DNA of 64,000 bases from Thermoactinospora rubra (GTDB lineage: Bacteria; Actinomycetota; Actinomycetes; Streptosporangiales; Streptosporangiaceae). Under the pieces are notes generated by a model. That model was not told where the DNA came from, did not search any database, and saw only the letters and a list, made by a program, of their open reading frames with translations. The translations under genes were made by a program, and so were the position numbers. Location: assembly GCF_002093975.1 (NCBI RefSeq), contig NZ_MSZZ01000042.1:78791-142790 (forward strand), in the 5' to 3' direction. Positions 53,135 to 60,110 of the stretch are shown here, in pieces. Each line of letters begins with the position of its first letter. Position 1 is the first letter of the stretch.

Positions 53135-53857
53135 ATGATCGACGTGACCCTACGGGACGAGGTCACGGTGGTGACGCTCCAGCGGCCCGCCAAACTCAAC
53201 GCGCTCACCTCCGCCATGCGCCGCGAGCTCGCCTCGGCCGTCCGGGGGGCGGCGGGGCGCGGCATCGTGGTGACCGGCGCGGGCCGGGCCTTCTGCGCCG
53301 GGGAGGACCTGGTGGAGGCGCGCGGCCGCTCGCTGGTGGAAGAGGTCGAGACCTTCCACGACCTCACCCGCTCGGTGCTGGAGACGCGGATCCCCGTCGT
53401 GGCGGCGATCAACGGGCTGGCGGTCGGCGGCGCGGCGGAATGGACCTTCTGCTTCGACGCGCGGATCGGGACGCCCTCGGCCGAGTATTTCCTGCCGGAG
53501 AACGGCATCGGCCTGTCGATCTCGAACGCCTCAAGCCTGCTCCTCCCTCGCCTGGTCGGCGGCGGCCGCGCCCTGCGGATGGTCCTCGACAGCGCGCGCC
53601 TCAGCGCCACGCAGGCCCTCGAAGCCGGCCTGCTCGACGAGATCGTGCCGCCGGACGCGCTGCTGGACGCCGCCCTCGCGCGCATCCACCGCTGGACCGC
53701 GCCGGGAGCGGCCACCGCGGTTCACCTGTCTTTGCTGCGCCCGTCCCTGGAGGAAGTGGAGCGGGCCTTCGCCGCCGAGACGGAAGCGGCGAAGGCGGTC
53801 GAGGAGAGCGGCATCGCGAAGGCCGGCATGGAGCGCTTCGCCAACCGCCGTCGCTGA
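53135..53857 (+). CDS. Enoyl-CoA hydratase/isomerase family protein
   Basis: This 240-residue crotonase-fold protein shows RPAKLNALTSAMRREL at the start, the oxyanion-hole loops TGAGRAFCAGEDL and INGLAVGGAAEWTF, and the trimerisation helices at the end. Acid residues at the two usual hydratase glutamate positions cannot be assigned with certainty (GTPSAEYFLPENGIGLS). It probably works on the CoA ester made by the enzyme encoded 54 bases upstream. Start ATG 53135 follows GGGGAGGA. Confidence 0.9.
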   Translation: MIDVTLRDEVTVVTLQRPAKLNALTSAMRRELASAVRGAAGRGIVVTGAGRAFCAGEDLVEARGRSLVEEVETFHDLTRSVLETRIPVVAAINGLAVGGAAEWTFCFDARIGTPSAEYFLPENGIGLSISNASSLLLPRLVGGGRALRMVLDSARLSATQALEAGLLDEIVPPDALLDAALARIHRWTAPGAATAVHLSLLRPSLEEVERAFAAETEAAKAVEESGIAKAGMERFANRRR

Positions 53858-53890
53858 GCACTGCCTGGTCGCCTGGTACGGCGAAGACAA

Positions 53891-53970
53891 CCAATGTTGG
53901 CTGTACCAAAGGAGATACAGCCAAATTTGGCTCAACCAAAGGTGGATGAGCCAAATTTGGTTGCCAGGAG
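53891..53970. repeat. Three 30-bp-spaced palindromes before the ATPase gene
   Basis: CCAATGTTGG (53891), CCAAATTTGG (53921) and CCAAATTTGG (53951) lie exactly 30 bases apart. The middle one sits in the perfect 14-bp palindrome AGCCAAATTTGGCT. ACCAAAGG recurs between them, so the whole is a 30-bp tandem repeat. It is far more AT-rich than its surroundings and ends just before the ribosome site of the ATPase gene. Confidence 0.85.
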
Positions 53971-53974
53971 GGCG

Positions 53975-55387
53975 ATGGGCAGGTTCATCGGGCGGCGCAA
54001 CGAGCTGGAAAAGCTGACCAAGCTCTTCCGCCGGGTCGCCGCGGGAGGAAGGACCGATCGGCCCGGCAGAGCCGTCCTGATGCGCGGGCGGCGGCGAGTC
54101 GGCAAGTCGCGGCTGGCCGAGGAGTTCGTGAGCAGGATGCGGGTGCCCTCGTTCTTCTTCACCGCCGCGCGGGAGCCGCTCGAGGAGCAGCTGAGGGTCT
54201 TCGTCGCCGACGCCGCCCTGTCCGGCCTGCCCGGCTCCCAGCTGTTCGCCGACGTGCGCGCCACCTCATGGGACAGCGCGCTGAGCCTGCTCGTCCGGGC
54301 ACTCCCTCAGGACTCGCCGAGCATCGTCGTCATCGACGAGCTGCCGTACATGATCGAAAGCGATCCGCACCTGGAGGGCCGCCTGCAACGGTGGCTCGAC
54401 CGGGAGCTGTCGCGCCTGCCCGTGCTCCTGATCCTGATCGGCTCCGACCTGTCCGTCATGGAGGCGATCAACCAGTACGACAGGCCGTTCCACATGCGCG
54501 CCACGGAGATGGTCGTCTCCCCGCTGACCCCGCACGACATCAAGCACATGCTCGGCCTGGATGCGGCCACGGCGATCGACGCCCATCTCGTCACCGGTGG
54601 CCTGCCGTTGACGTGCGAGGAGTGGCCCTCCGGCGCCTCGCTGTGGGACTACCTCGAGGAGGCGGTGACGGACTCCTCGTCGGCGCTGGTGATCAGCGGG
54701 GAGCGGACTCTTGCCGCGGAGTTCCCGGCGGACGCGCACGCCCGCGTGCTCCTCAAGGCCCTGGGCGCGGGAGAGCGATCGTACTCGTCGCTGGAGCGCG
54801 CGTCGGGCGGCATGCCGGGGACGACGTTGCAGCGGGCGCTCCAGATCCTCATCGAGAAGCGGGTGGTGGTGCCGGAGCTCCCGCTGTCCACCAGGCCGTC
54901 ACGGGAACGGCGTTATCACCTCGCCGACCCGCATCTGAGGTTCTGGCTGGCCTTCATCGGGCCGCACATGGCGGAGATCGAAAGAGGCCGTGGCGACCTC
55001 GTGATGCGGCGGCTGCGCCAGTCCTGGACCGCGTGGCGTGGCATGGCCGTCGAGCCGCTCGTCCGGGAGTCCCTGCGCCGCATGGACGGCATGCCGGAGG
55101 AGACCGGCGCCATCGGGAGCTACTGGACCAGAAGCAACAACCCCCAGATTGATCTGGTGGGCGCCGACCGGGAGCCGGTGGCCAAGAGGATCACGATGGC
55201 AGGCTCGATCAAGTGGCTGGAGGATCGGCCCTTCGACGACCACGACCTGGCCGAGCTCATCGTCCATCGGTCCAAGCTGCCCGGCGCCGACACCGCCACG
55301 CCGATGATCGCGGTGTCCCGGGGCGGCTGCACCGCCCAGGGCATCCGGCACATCTCGCCCGACGAGCTGGTGGATGCCTGGGCATGA
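53975..55387 (+). CDS. AAA-type ATPase of the ATPase_2/DUF234 family
   Basis: This 470-residue protein has an N-terminal NTPase domain with GRFIGRRNELEKL, Walker A GRRRVGKSRLA and Walker B SIVVIDELPYMI. A C-terminal DUF234-like region follows (ERRYHLADPHLRFWLAFI, then a nuclease-like fold ending ISPDELVDAWA). Such ATPases are common in archaea and actinomycetes and of unknown role, possibly DNA- or nucleic-acid-related. I chose ATG 53975 (AGGAGGG four bases before). An upstream in-frame ATG at 53894 would translate the 30-bp repeats into a PNLAQPKVDE-type repeat and is less likely. Confidence 0.8.
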   Translation: MGRFIGRRNELEKLTKLFRRVAAGGRTDRPGRAVLMRGRRRVGKSRLAEEFVSRMRVPSFFFTAAREPLEEQLRVFVADAALSGLPGSQLFADVRATSWDSALSLLVRALPQDSPSIVVIDELPYMIESDPHLEGRLQRWLDRELSRLPVLLILIGSDLSVMEAINQYDRPFHMRATEMVVSPLTPHDIKHMLGLDAATAIDAHLVTGGLPLTCEEWPSGASLWDYLEEAVTDSSSALVISGERTLAAEFPADAHARVLLKALGAGERSYSSLERASGGMPGTTLQRALQILIEKRVVVPELPLSTRPSRERRYHLADPHLRFWLAFIGPHMAEIERGRGDLVMRRLRQSWTAWRGMAVEPLVRESLRRMDGMPEETGAIGSYWTRSNNPQIDLVGADREPVAKRITMAGSIKWLEDRPFDDHDLAELIVHRSKLPGADTATPMIAVSRGGCTAQGIRHISPDELVDAWA

Positions 55388-55474
55388 GCGGGCCGCAGCA
55401 CAGCCTTGGCAAGGCGCAGCGGGCCGTCCTGGACACGCTTTCGTCAACCGCGCCAGATCCGGGGGCATGGAACA

Positions 55475-55912
55475 TCACAACGCGCTGAGCAAGCGCACCC
55501 CGTCATGGTGCCGTACGGCCGGCGCCTGATCGCTCCTCATGGCGTCAAGAACGCGGACGGCGAACGCCTCGGATGCCAGCTCGCGAACCTCATCGGCGGT
55601 GACCCAGCGGAAGGCGCGGGCCTCGTCGGTCTCGGCGAGCCGACCACCCACGATCTTGCAGCGGAAGACCAGGGCCACGATGCCGCGCGCCATGTTCTTG
55701 TAGACCCCAGTGAGAGCAACAGGCTCCACCTTGAGGCCAGTCTCCTCCTCTACCTCCCGAAGCAGGCCGGTGGTGATGTCCTCGTCAAGCTCCAAGATCC
55801 CGCCGGGCGCTTCCCAGTGGCCGTTGTCGCGGCGCTGGGTGAGCAGGGCACGCCCCTGATCGTCGATGATCACACCGGCGACGCTGACGGAGTGGGCGCT
55901 GGGGCGGTCCAT
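55475..55912 (-). CDS. NUDIX hydrolase
   Basis: This 145-residue protein carries a complete Nudix box, GGILELDEDITTGLLREVEE plus ETGL, which binds metal and hydrolyses a nucleoside diphosphate linked to another group. It starts at ATG 55912 behind GGGAG. Its substrate cannot be read. It is divergent from the GntR regulator, with a 73-base shared control region. GntR/NUDIX pairs are common in actinomycetes. A link to the radical SAM genes further downstream is possible but unproven. Confidence 0.9.
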   Translation of the reverse strand: MDRPSAHSVSVAGVIIDDQGRALLTQRRDNGHWEAPGGILELDEDITTGLLREVEEETGLKVEPVALTGVYKNMARGIVALVFRCKIVGGRLAETDEARAFRWVTADEVRELASEAFAVRVLDAMRSDQAPAVRHHDGVRLLSAL

Positions 55913-55954
55913 AGGGATGTCTCCCGCTTCGGTAGAAGCTAGCCTCGACTGTAG

Positions 55955-55966
55955 TAGACGTATGTA
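55955..55966. promoter_or_regulatory. Candidate GntR operator between NUDIX and GntR genes
   Basis: TAGACGTATGTA shares TAGACGT with the perfect palindrome at 56832-56841. It lies in the divergent promoter, 20 bases before the gntR start. Confidence 0.45.
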
Positions 55967-55985
55967 CGAGTTGAGGAGTTGGCCG

Positions 55986-56774
55986 GTGGCCACATCGCTG
56001 ACTTTGCCGGATCTGGACCCGACAAGCGACCGGGCCGTGTTCCGCCAGATCGCCGATCACATCCGGCAGGCGATTGAGCGCGGCCAACTCCGCGAGGGTG
56101 ACAAGGTGCCCTCGGAAGCTCAGCTCATGCAACACTACGGCGTCGCGCGCATGACGATCCGCCATGCTCTGCAAGTCCTCCAGAGCGAGGGCCTGACCGT
56201 GGCCGAGCACGGGCGGGGCGTCTTCGTGCGCTCGCACCCTCCGATGCGGCGGCTGGCCTCCGACCGGTTCGCGCGCCGGCATCGCGAGCAAGGCAAGGCC
56301 GCGTTCATCGCCGAGACGGAGGATGCGGGCGGTAAGCCGTCTGTGGACTCCATCAAGATCGATGAGGTGAAGCCTCCGGTGGAGATCGCAGAGCGCCTGA
56401 GTCTCGGCCCCAATGATCGGGTGATTGCCCGATCGCGACGCTACTTGATCAACGGTCAACCCGTGGAAACGGCGATCTCGTACGTCCCGATGGAGATCGC
56501 CAAGGACACGAAGATCATGGAGCCGGACTCGGGCCCCGGCGGGATCTACGCGCGCATCGAAGAGAAGGGCTACCGGCTCGATCATTTCGTGGAGGACATC
56601 AAGTGCCGGATGCCGCTGCGCGATGAGGCGCGGGCACTGAAGCTCGCTCCCGGTGTGCCGGTGTTTCACCTCGTGCGTACGGCTTACGCGGCGGATGGCA
56701 CGCCGGTAGAGGTATGCGACACCGTCATGTCGGGAGACGCCTACGTGCTGTCCTACGAATTGCCTGCTCGATAG
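55986..56774 (+). CDS. GntR/HutC-family transcriptional regulator
   Basis: This 262-residue protein has a GntR winged helix (FRQIADHIRQAIERGQLREG, then VPSEAQLMQHYGVARMTIR) and a UTRA ligand domain from about residue 90 (DRVIARSRRYLINGQPVE, ending VMSGDAYVLSYELPAR). GTG 55986 follows GAGGAG. HutC-type regulators bind small sugars, amino acids or nucleotides and usually control themselves and neighbours. Two matching TAGACGT sites, one before the gene and one just after it, suggest that it controls the NUDIX gene, itself and the radical SAM genes downstream. Confidence 0.92.
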   Translation: MATSLTLPDLDPTSDRAVFRQIADHIRQAIERGQLREGDKVPSEAQLMQHYGVARMTIRHALQVLQSEGLTVAEHGRGVFVRSHPPMRRLASDRFARRHREQGKAAFIAETEDAGGKPSVDSIKIDEVKPPVEIAERLSLGPNDRVIARSRRYLINGQPVETAISYVPMEIAKDTKIMEPDSGPGGIYARIEEKGYRLDHFVEDIKCRMPLRDEARALKLAPGVPVFHLVRTAYAADGTPVEVCDTVMSGDAYVLSYELPAR

Positions 56775-56791
56775 GGCTTTACAAGCTCATC

Positions 56792-56825
56792 TAGAGGAGT
56801 ATAAAAGAATCAAGCATCTCCTCTA
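56792..56825 (+). terminator. Hairpin after the gntR gene
   Basis: TAGAGGAG (56792-56799) pairs with CTCCTCTA (56818-56825) around an AT-rich 18-base loop. It may end the gntR transcript. It lies directly before the TAGACGTCTA operator. Confidence 0.45.
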
Positions 56826-56831
56826 TGCGAG

Positions 56832-56841
56832 TAGACGTCTA
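56832..56841. promoter_or_regulatory. Perfect palindrome TAGACGTCTA, candidate GntR site
   Basis: This 10-bp palindrome lies between gntR and the small ORFs leading to the radical SAM gene. It shares TAGACGT with the site before gntR. Confidence 0.5.
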
Positions 56842-56876
56842 GGAGAGATTGGCCTGAGGTGCCGCAGAGGTGCCCG

Positions 56877-56984
56877 GTGTATGTGACCGCTCCTCCTGAT
56901 GATCCGCAGGCGGCGGCTCGGCAGGTGCGGGCCTGGACGAAGCTGATCGGGCCGTTCACTGCGGTGGTGTGGGAGGTGGAGTGA
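56877..56984 (+). CDS. Small ORF (35 residues)
   Basis: Translation from GTG 56877 gives MYVTAPPDDPQAAARQVRAW and continues to ...TAVVWEVE. AGAGG stands about seven bases before the start. A GTG at 56859 would add six residues. Its stop shares one base with the next small ORF (TGATG), which suggests that both are translated. I recognise no family. The Asp/Pro start and Arg/Trp middle could belong to a small regulatory or peptide protein of the radical SAM locus. Confidence 0.4.
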   Translation: MYVTAPPDDPQAAARQVRAWTKLIGPFTAVVWEVE

Positions 56985-57154
56985 TGTACGTGCTGCCGAT
57001 GCGGCTGCCTTCGGGTGGAGGTCGCCCCAGTGCGGAGTATGTGCGGGCGTGCGTCGTTTCGTTCTTCGGCTCCTGGGAGAACGCGCTGCGCAGTGAGGAC
57101 GGCAGGGCGGTGATCGCTCGCTACATCGCCCCGCCTGACGGCCTCGACCCCTGA
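56984..57154 (+). CDS. Small ORF (56 residues)
   Basis: Translation from ATG 56984 begins MYVLPMRLPSGGGRPSAEY, continues with a short hydrophobic VRACVVSFFGSWENAL and ends in IAPPDGLDP. It is coupled to the preceding ORF (TGATG), and both start with a similar MYV peptide. No family is recognised. It ends 83 bases before a strong hairpin and 216 bases before the radical SAM gene. It may be a real small protein of the locus or a leader ORF. Confidence 0.45.
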   Translation: MYVLPMRLPSGGGRPSAEYVRACVVSFFGSWENALRSEDGRAVIARYIAPPDGLDP

Positions 57155-57236
57155 GACGGGGCGCGATGGTGCGGCAGATCCCCACGCCGGACCTCCTCCG
57201 GGATCTCCGGTGACCGTCCGTCGCGCCCGTGGTGGC

Positions 57237-57302
57237 ACGGCAGCGCGAGTGCTTCCCGCCCTCCGGGTGGTGGGAAGAGACTGCCAACACTCGCGCTGCC
57301 GT
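57237..57302 (+). promoter_or_regulatory. Long stem-loop in the leader of the radical SAM gene
   Basis: ACGGCAGCGCGAGTG (57237-57251) pairs perfectly (15 bp) with CACTCGCGCTGCCGT (57288-57302). Inside, CTTCCC (57252-57257) pairs with GGGAAG (57272-57277). It lies 67 bases before the radical SAM start. It may be a terminator for the small ORFs, an attenuator or a structured RNA. Confidence 0.65.
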
Positions 57303-57369
57303 AGCCCTCTGCAAGGCCAGCCGAGGAAGCGAGGAAGGCGCGCAGTGACGCGAGAGAGGAGGGAACGCC

Positions 57370-58494
57370 ATGCATGAACTGATCGTGAGCCCGTTCATGG
57401 GTGAGTACGTGGTGCTGCGGCCGGGCAGTCCCGGCGGGCTGCGCATCTCCCCGGCGAAGTATCAGGAGGTCGCCGCGCAGGCGGGTTCGGGTGGAACGAC
57501 GCCGGTCTGGCTGGCGGAGGCGGCCGGGAAGCTGTGGGGTGTGGAGCTGGCCGGGATGCCGGTTGGCCGGGCCGTGCTGGTGCGCGTGCCGTCCTCGCTG
57601 GAGTTCGTCCGCGCGACGTATGAGCTGAACCTTGGCTGCAACTACGACTGCGAACACTGCTACCTCGGGCTGAAGCGGTTCGAGGAGCTGAGCTGGCCCG
57701 AGCGGGAGAAGCTGCTGTACATCCTGCGCGATGCGGGAGTGCTGTGGCTGCAGCTGACGGGCGGCGAACCGATGATCGACAAGCTGTTCCCGGAGGTCTA
57801 CGGCCTGGGTTACGAGCTGGGCATGATGCTGAGCATCCTGTCCAACGGCTCCCGGCTGGCCAATGCGAAGATCCTGGAGCTGCTGACGACGCATCGGCCG
57901 CACGACATCACGGTCAGCGTGTACGGCGCGAGCGAGGCGAGTTACGACGGGCTGACGCGCCGACCGGGGGCGTTCAAGAAGTTCGTCAAGGGCGTGAGCG
58001 CGGCGGTGGAGGCGGGGCTGCCGCTGAAGTTCAGCCTGATCGTGACCAATCACAACGCTCACGAGCTTGAGCAGATGGAGGCCATGGCGCACAGGTGGGG
58101 CGTGCCGTACGTGTCGTATGTGAACATGAGTCCGACGATCTACGGGGGCGCGGAGACCCTTCCGGCTCAGTCCCTGAAACACTTGCGAGCTCGCAAGCCG
58201 TTCACCGGCTGCCATGCGGGTCACACCTTCTTCCACGTCGATCCGTTCGGGCGGGCGAGCATCTGCAAGATCGGGAGAGAACCCAGCGTGCCCCTGATGG
58301 CGGAAGGCGTCGAAGGGCTGTCGCGGCTCGGAGAGATCGCCGACTCGCTGCTTGTGCGGCAGGGCGGGTGTACGGGGTGTTCGCTCAGCGCCTCGTGCGG
58401 GACGTGCATGCCCTTGGTGACGCTGTACCGCAAGGCCAAGTCTCCGCTGAGCCGCTACTGCCAACACCGAGAACGAGAGGAGGTGAACAGCTGA
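57370..58494 (+). CDS. Radical SAM/SPASM peptide-modifying enzyme
   Basis: This 374-residue protein begins with a region of about 75 residues that may bind the peptide leader. The radical SAM site is C90-NYD-C94-EH-C97, with LTGGEPMID as the SAM-binding GGE motif. The C-terminus is a SPASM domain: C281, then G-x4-C299, then C334-x2-C337-x5-C343-x2-C346 and C364, enough for two extra Fe-S clusters. SPASM enzymes cross-link or otherwise modify ribosomal peptides. A 43-residue Cys-containing peptide gene starts two bases after its stop and is the likely substrate. Start ATG 57370 follows GAGAGGAGGGAACG. Confidence 0.93.
   Translation: MHELIVSPFMGEYVVLRPGSPGGLRISPAKYQEVAAQAGSGGTTPVWLAEAAGKLWGVELAGMPVGRAVLVRVPSSLEFVRATYELNLGCNYDCEHCYLGLKRFEELSWPEREKLLYILRDAGVLWLQLTGGEPMIDKLFPEVYGLGYELGMMLSILSNGSRLANAKILELLTTHRPHDITVSVYGASEASYDGLTRRPGAFKKFVKGVSAAVEAGLPLKFSLIVTNHNAHELEQMEAMAHRWGVPYVSYVNMSPTIYGGAETLPAQSLKHLRARKPFTGCHAGHTFFHVDPFGRASICKIGREPSVPLMAEGVEGLSRLGEIADSLLVRQGGCTGCSLSASCGTCMPLVTLYRKAKSPLSRYCQHREREEVNS
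58478..58486 (+). promoter_or_regulatory. Near-perfect ribosome binding site of the peptide gene
   Basis: AGGAGGTGA lies inside the last codons of the radical SAM gene, 9 bases before ATG 58496. It is the strongest Shine-Dalgarno sequence I saw in the window and predicts high translation of the peptide. Confidence 0.8.
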
Positions 58495-58495
58495 G

Positions 58496-58627
58496 ATGTC
58501 AACGGTCTGGGTGGAGCTTGGACCTCGGCCGACTCCGGCACCCGAGATCGAGGTGATCGCGGATCTGGAAGTGCTGCTTGGTCCCAACAAGTGCTCCTGT
58601 TCGGCGGGCGATGACCAGCCGTATTGA
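58496..58627 (+). CDS. Candidate RiPP precursor peptide (43 residues)
   Basis: This short ORF begins MSTVWVELGPRPTPAPEIEV and ends NKCSCSAGDDQPY. The first 30 residues look like a leader: Pro-rich, then an acidic helix-like stretch (EVIADLEVLLGP). The end has two cysteines in CSCS, an acidic pair and a terminal aromatic Tyr, a plausible core for radical SAM thioether, cyclophane or other cross-links. It starts two bases after the radical SAM stop with an excellent ribosome site and is followed after 8 bases by a hairpin. Its length and layout match precursor peptides. I know of no named family with certainty. Confidence 0.75.
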   Translation: MSTVWVELGPRPTPAPEIEVIADLEVLLGPNKCSCSAGDDQPY

Positions 58628-58635
58628 TCCTCGGT

Positions 58636-58671
58636 GCCGCGAGTCCGGCGAGATGGTGCCGGGCTCGCGGC
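58636..58671 (+). terminator. Hairpin between precursor peptide and kinase genes
   Basis: GCCGCGAG (58636-58643) pairs with CTCGCGGC (58664-58671), and inside CCGGC (58645-58649) pairs with GCCGG (58658-58662), each separated by one unpaired base. No T-tract follows. In RiPP operons a hairpin here usually raises precursor over enzyme mRNA. Confidence 0.65.
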
Positions 58672-58714
58672 GGAGGATGATCACGATGAGACCGGGGCGC
58701 AGGATGGAGGCGAT

Positions 58715-59521
58715 GTGGAGCGAACGCACTGGGAGGAGTTGCCGGCCGAGACCCGTGGGGCGATTGAGCGTCTTGCCGGGCCGATCACGACGGCGGCCAC
58801 GGTCGAGGAGGGGATGAACTCACAGATAGCGCTGGTGGCCCTGTCCGGCTTCGGACGAATCTTCATCAAGGGCATCCGGTCTGACGACCCGCGCGCCCGG
58901 ATGCAGCGCATGGAAGCGATGATCAACCCGTTCGTCCGGCACATCTCCCCGCGCCTGCTCTGGCAGACCACGGCGGGCGGATGGGAGCTGCTGGGGTTTG
59001 AGTACGCCGGAGGGGAACACGCGGACTATGGCCCGGGATCGGCGGATCTGCCGCTGGTCATCGAGGTGATGGAGGAACTGCAAGGGATGCGGTGTCCGGG
59101 CCTGCCCTTGAAGACGGCCGAGCAGCGATGGGCGGGCTATGTCGGCAGCTCGGCGGAGCTGGAGCACTTTCGCGGGGAAACGCTGCTGCACACCGACTAC
59201 AACCCGTGCAACGTCCTGGTGGGCGCGCGGGCAACGTTGATTGATTGGGCGTGGCCGACGCGGGGTGCGGCCTGGATAGATCCGGCGTGCTGGGTGCTGC
59301 GTCTGGTGGCGCAAGGTCAGACGCCTGCGGAGGCGGAGTCCTGGGCGGGGCGGGTCGGCTCGTGGCGGGAAGCAAGCGCTGAGGGGATTGACGCATTCGC
59401 GCGGGCGAGCGTGCGGCTGTGGGATGAGATCGCGGCTGCCGATCCGCAGCCGTGGAAGACGGGGATGGCGCTCGCGGCGCGGGAGTGGTGTTCGTATCGC
59501 GGTAGCGGGCCGCCGGCATGA
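58715..59521 (+). CDS. Aminoglycoside phosphotransferase (APH)-like kinase
   Basis: This 268-residue protein has the APH/choline kinase fold. The catalytic loop is LLHTDYNPCNVLV (HxDxxxxN) and the metal-binding Asp is in TLIDWAWPTRGA. The N-terminal lobe has FIKGI, with the likely ATP-contact Lys. I chose GTG 58715, behind GGAGG. ORFs further upstream would run into the peptide gene. It might phosphorylate the modified peptide, confer resistance or act on something else. It is the last gene of the radical SAM operon and converges on the PH-like gene with a 7-base gap. Confidence 0.85.
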   Translation: MERTHWEELPAETRGAIERLAGPITTAATVEEGMNSQIALVALSGFGRIFIKGIRSDDPRARMQRMEAMINPFVRHISPRLLWQTTAGGWELLGFEYAGGEHADYGPGSADLPLVIEVMEELQGMRCPGLPLKTAEQRWAGYVGSSAELEHFRGETLLHTDYNPCNVLVGARATLIDWAWPTRGAAWIDPACWVLRLVAQGQTPAEAESWAGRVGSWREASAEGIDAFARASVRLWDEIAAADPQPWKTGMALAAREWCSYRGSGPPA

Positions 59522-59528
59522 GGCCGGG

Positions 59529-60110
59529 CTACCCCACCACCGCGACGACGATCATCACCAGCGCCAGCCCGACCGCGACCAGGGAGTCGGGCGCCCATCG
59601 CACGCTCACCTGGCCCCGCTCCCGCGTGGCCCGCCGGGCCGCCTGAGCGCGCTCGGTGATCTGCTCAGCCACCCAGTCGGCGTGCGTCTTCCCCGCCAGC
59701 GCCTCGGCCGCCAGCTGCTCGCCCCGGCTGCGCGCCTGCTTGGGCACGGCCTGGCGCTGGGCCTTGGCCCGCTCGCGCGAGGAGGCCATCGGAGTCCACA
59801 GCCGCATCTGGTGGCCTTCGCCGTACTCCACCGAGATGGCGTGCGACGCCCGCGCCTCGCCGACGGCGGACCAGGGGGCGACGATCGTGCGCAGCGGGTT
59901 GCGCACCCGCAGCGCCTCCTCGGTGAACACCGTCGCCGGACGCAGGCCGGTGATGTAGACCACCACCGTGATCACGGCCAGGACGGCCGCCGCGACGAGC
60001 GTGCTCTTGCCGGTGTAGTGCGCGGTCAGGTCCCAGACGTTGAAGGCGGCGAACGCCATCCACACCCAGGCGATCGCGAAGGCTCCGGTGGAGCGGTAGG
60101 TCTGCTTCAT
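59529..60110 (-). CDS. PH-like domain membrane protein
   Basis: This 193-residue protein has two membrane helices near its N-terminus (about 10-28 and 39-58), then a bacterial PH-like domain (FTEEALRVRNPLRTIVAPWSAV, quoted in part: RVRNPLRTIVAPWSAV) and a basic helix. A last hydrophobic stretch (LVAVGLALVMIVVAVVG) closes the chain. The function of this family is unknown. It is coupled to add by an ATGA overlap. A similar small membrane protein lies near lpdA and add in related actinobacteria. Confidence 0.75.
   Translation of the reverse strand: MKQTYRSTGAFAIAWVWMAFAAFNVWDLTAHYTGKSTLVAAAVLAVITVVVYITGLRPATVFTEEALRVRNPLRTIVAPWSAVGEARASHAISVEYGEGHQMRLWTPMASSRERAKAQRQAVPKQARSRGEQLAAEALAGKTHADWVAEQITERAQAARRATRERGQVSVRWAPDSLVAVGLALVMIVVAVVG

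Noticed and set aside
53894..53974. Upstream start for the ATPase gene within the 30-bp repeats
   Set aside because: ATG 53975 has AGGAGGG before it and matches the family start (GRFIGRRNEL). The repeats are better read as control DNA.
57121..58590. 489-residue minus-strand frame opposite the radical SAM gene
   Set aside because: It overlaps an obvious SPASM enzyme and shows no protein family.
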